A DNA stretch of 44,359 bases from Streptomyces iconiensis (GTDB lineage: Bacteria > Actinomycetota > Actinomycetes > Streptomycetales > Streptomycetaceae). How positions within the stretch are numbered: the stretch's first letter is position 1; each line of letters starts with the position of its first letter. Positions 42,800 to 44,359 of this stretch are shown here, one piece after another. The translations under genes and the position numbers were made by a program. The notes beneath the pieces are model-generated. The model had not been told where the DNA came from. It ran no database searches and worked only from the letters and a program-made list of their open reading frames with translations. The stretch spans positions 1 to 44,359 of the forward strand of contig NZ_JANCPR020000067.1 of the NCBI RefSeq assembly GCF_028657195.3. Reading direction: 5' to 3'.

Positions 42800-43930
<1,131 letters not shown>

Positions 43931-43940
43931 CCTCAGCGGA

Positions 43941-43992
43941 CCGTCGCCTCAGCGACGGACCCCGTGGTCGGTCCACGTGGTCCGGGGTCCGT
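43941..43992 (+). terminator. Competing hairpins after msiK
   Basis: Two overlapping stems: CCGTCGC-CTCA-GCGACGG at 43941-43958, and a larger one with ACGGACCCC (43955-43963) paired to GGGGTCCGT (43984-43992). They are mutually exclusive at 43955-43958. The first begins 10 bp after the msiK stop. Confidence 0.65.
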
Positions 43993-44007
43993 AGGCCGGC
44001 GAGCCCA

Positions 44008-44055
44008 GCGGGCCCGTAGGCCCAACGGGCCCTGTAGGCCCAACAGGCCCTGTAC
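44008..44055. repeat. 18-bp tandem repeats downstream of msiK
   Basis: About three units of GTAGGCCCAACGGGCCCT type, each partly self-complementary (GGGCC/GGCCC). Confidence 0.65.
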
Positions 44056-44237
44056 TCCGCCCCGTCACCCGGGGGCCCGCCTGCCAACCGGTTTCGGGGA
44101 GCAGCGGGGACGCCTCTGGAGGTCCCTGTGGCCGGAAACGGGCCAGAGACGGGCCGGCTACAGGCCCACAGAACGAACGTCCCGCGGACCCCGTAAACCC
44201 CGTAACGGGCCCGCGGGCCACGGCAATCCCGGTGTCA

Positions 44238-44276
44238 CAGGGGCCGTGGTGGACACCTCGTCCACCACGGCCCCTG
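44238..44276. terminator. Strong bidirectional terminator at the right edge
   Basis: Perfect 17-bp stem (CAGGGGCCGTGGTGGAC) with a 5-base loop. It may end a gene entering from the right of the window or act on msiK read-through. The 80 bp to the window end show nothing recognisable. Confidence 0.7.
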
Positions 44277-44359
44277 CCGCGTCTTCTCTCCCCCCTCACA
44301 CCTTCCCCCTCCCCTCCCTGCCCCACCCCTCCCCCAGACTGGGGCCGGTGCGGCCGTGA

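Overview
The window is high-GC actinobacterial chromosome, almost certainly Streptomyces. Codons strongly prefer G or C in the third position, GTG and TTG starts are common, and the gene content is typical of the genus: a ROK kinase and NagA pair behind DasR-like operators, the multipurpose sugar ATPase MsiK, a GAF-PAS-GGDEF protein of the CdgB type, a TerD protein, and XRE regulators with TPR-like tails. From memory, the S. coelicolor chromosome has otsA, nagK, nagA, cdgB and msiK in this general order, so most of the window looks like core chromosome.

Layout. 1-1.7 kb: threonine synthase (minus strand) behind a SAM-I type riboswitch. 1.8-2.8 kb: glucosyl-3-phosphoglycerate synthase. 3.3-7.9 kb: a sugar ABC importer operon (lipoprotein, two permeases, no ATPase) with a Gfo/Idh/MocA dehydrogenase, behind a promoter overlapped by an inverted repeat. 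8.1-10.2 kb: a small membrane protein, then an XRE regulator followed by two tiny overlapping genes encoding Cys-rich peptides. 10.4-13.9 kb: a LysR regulator, Kbl and Tdh (threonine catabolism). 14.3-17.2 kb: trehalose synthesis, with otsA converging on otsB and a DUF3263 gene. 17.3-22.1 kb: an orphan sugar-binding lipoprotein divergent from nagK-nagA, then a PfkB kinase. 22.2-22.5 kb: a 154-bp tandem duplication. 22.5-25.9 kb: a small secreted protein, a membrane protein with a CBM35-like domain, and a diguanylate cyclase behind a perfect Crp-type palindrome. 26.2-35.1 kb: flavin reductase, ArfB, TerD, small conserved proteins, a GH27 alpha-galactosidase, a pentapeptide-repeat protein, an MDR oxidoreductase, a compact MltG, a TIGR03086 protein and a GNAT protein.

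35.1-42.5 kb looks accessory. It holds a two-TM protein with a PLD-like C-terminal domain, an Mrr nuclease-TerD fusion, a frameshifted small membrane protein, a coding remnant, a frameshifted HATPase regulator, and a monooxygenase-XRE pair. It ends at tRNA-Thr(UGU). The last gene is msiK, whose product probably powers the ATPase-less importer at 3.4-6.7 kb and perhaps the orphan binding protein.

Themes. Threonine is made (thrC) and broken down (tdh-kbl) within 14 kb. Compatible solutes are represented by gpgS and otsA/otsB. GlcNAc metabolism (nagK-nagA) and the orphan lipoprotein share a divergent region with two DasR-like sites. The most unusual items are the Mrr-TerD fusion and its neighbours, the thrC riboswitch whose closing helix can cover the Shine-Dalgarno, the Crp-type site before the c-di-GMP gene, and the two tiny Cys-rich genes after the first XRE regulator. 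Intergenic regions are rich in short tandem repeats. Functions are assigned by reading motifs only; no database search was run.
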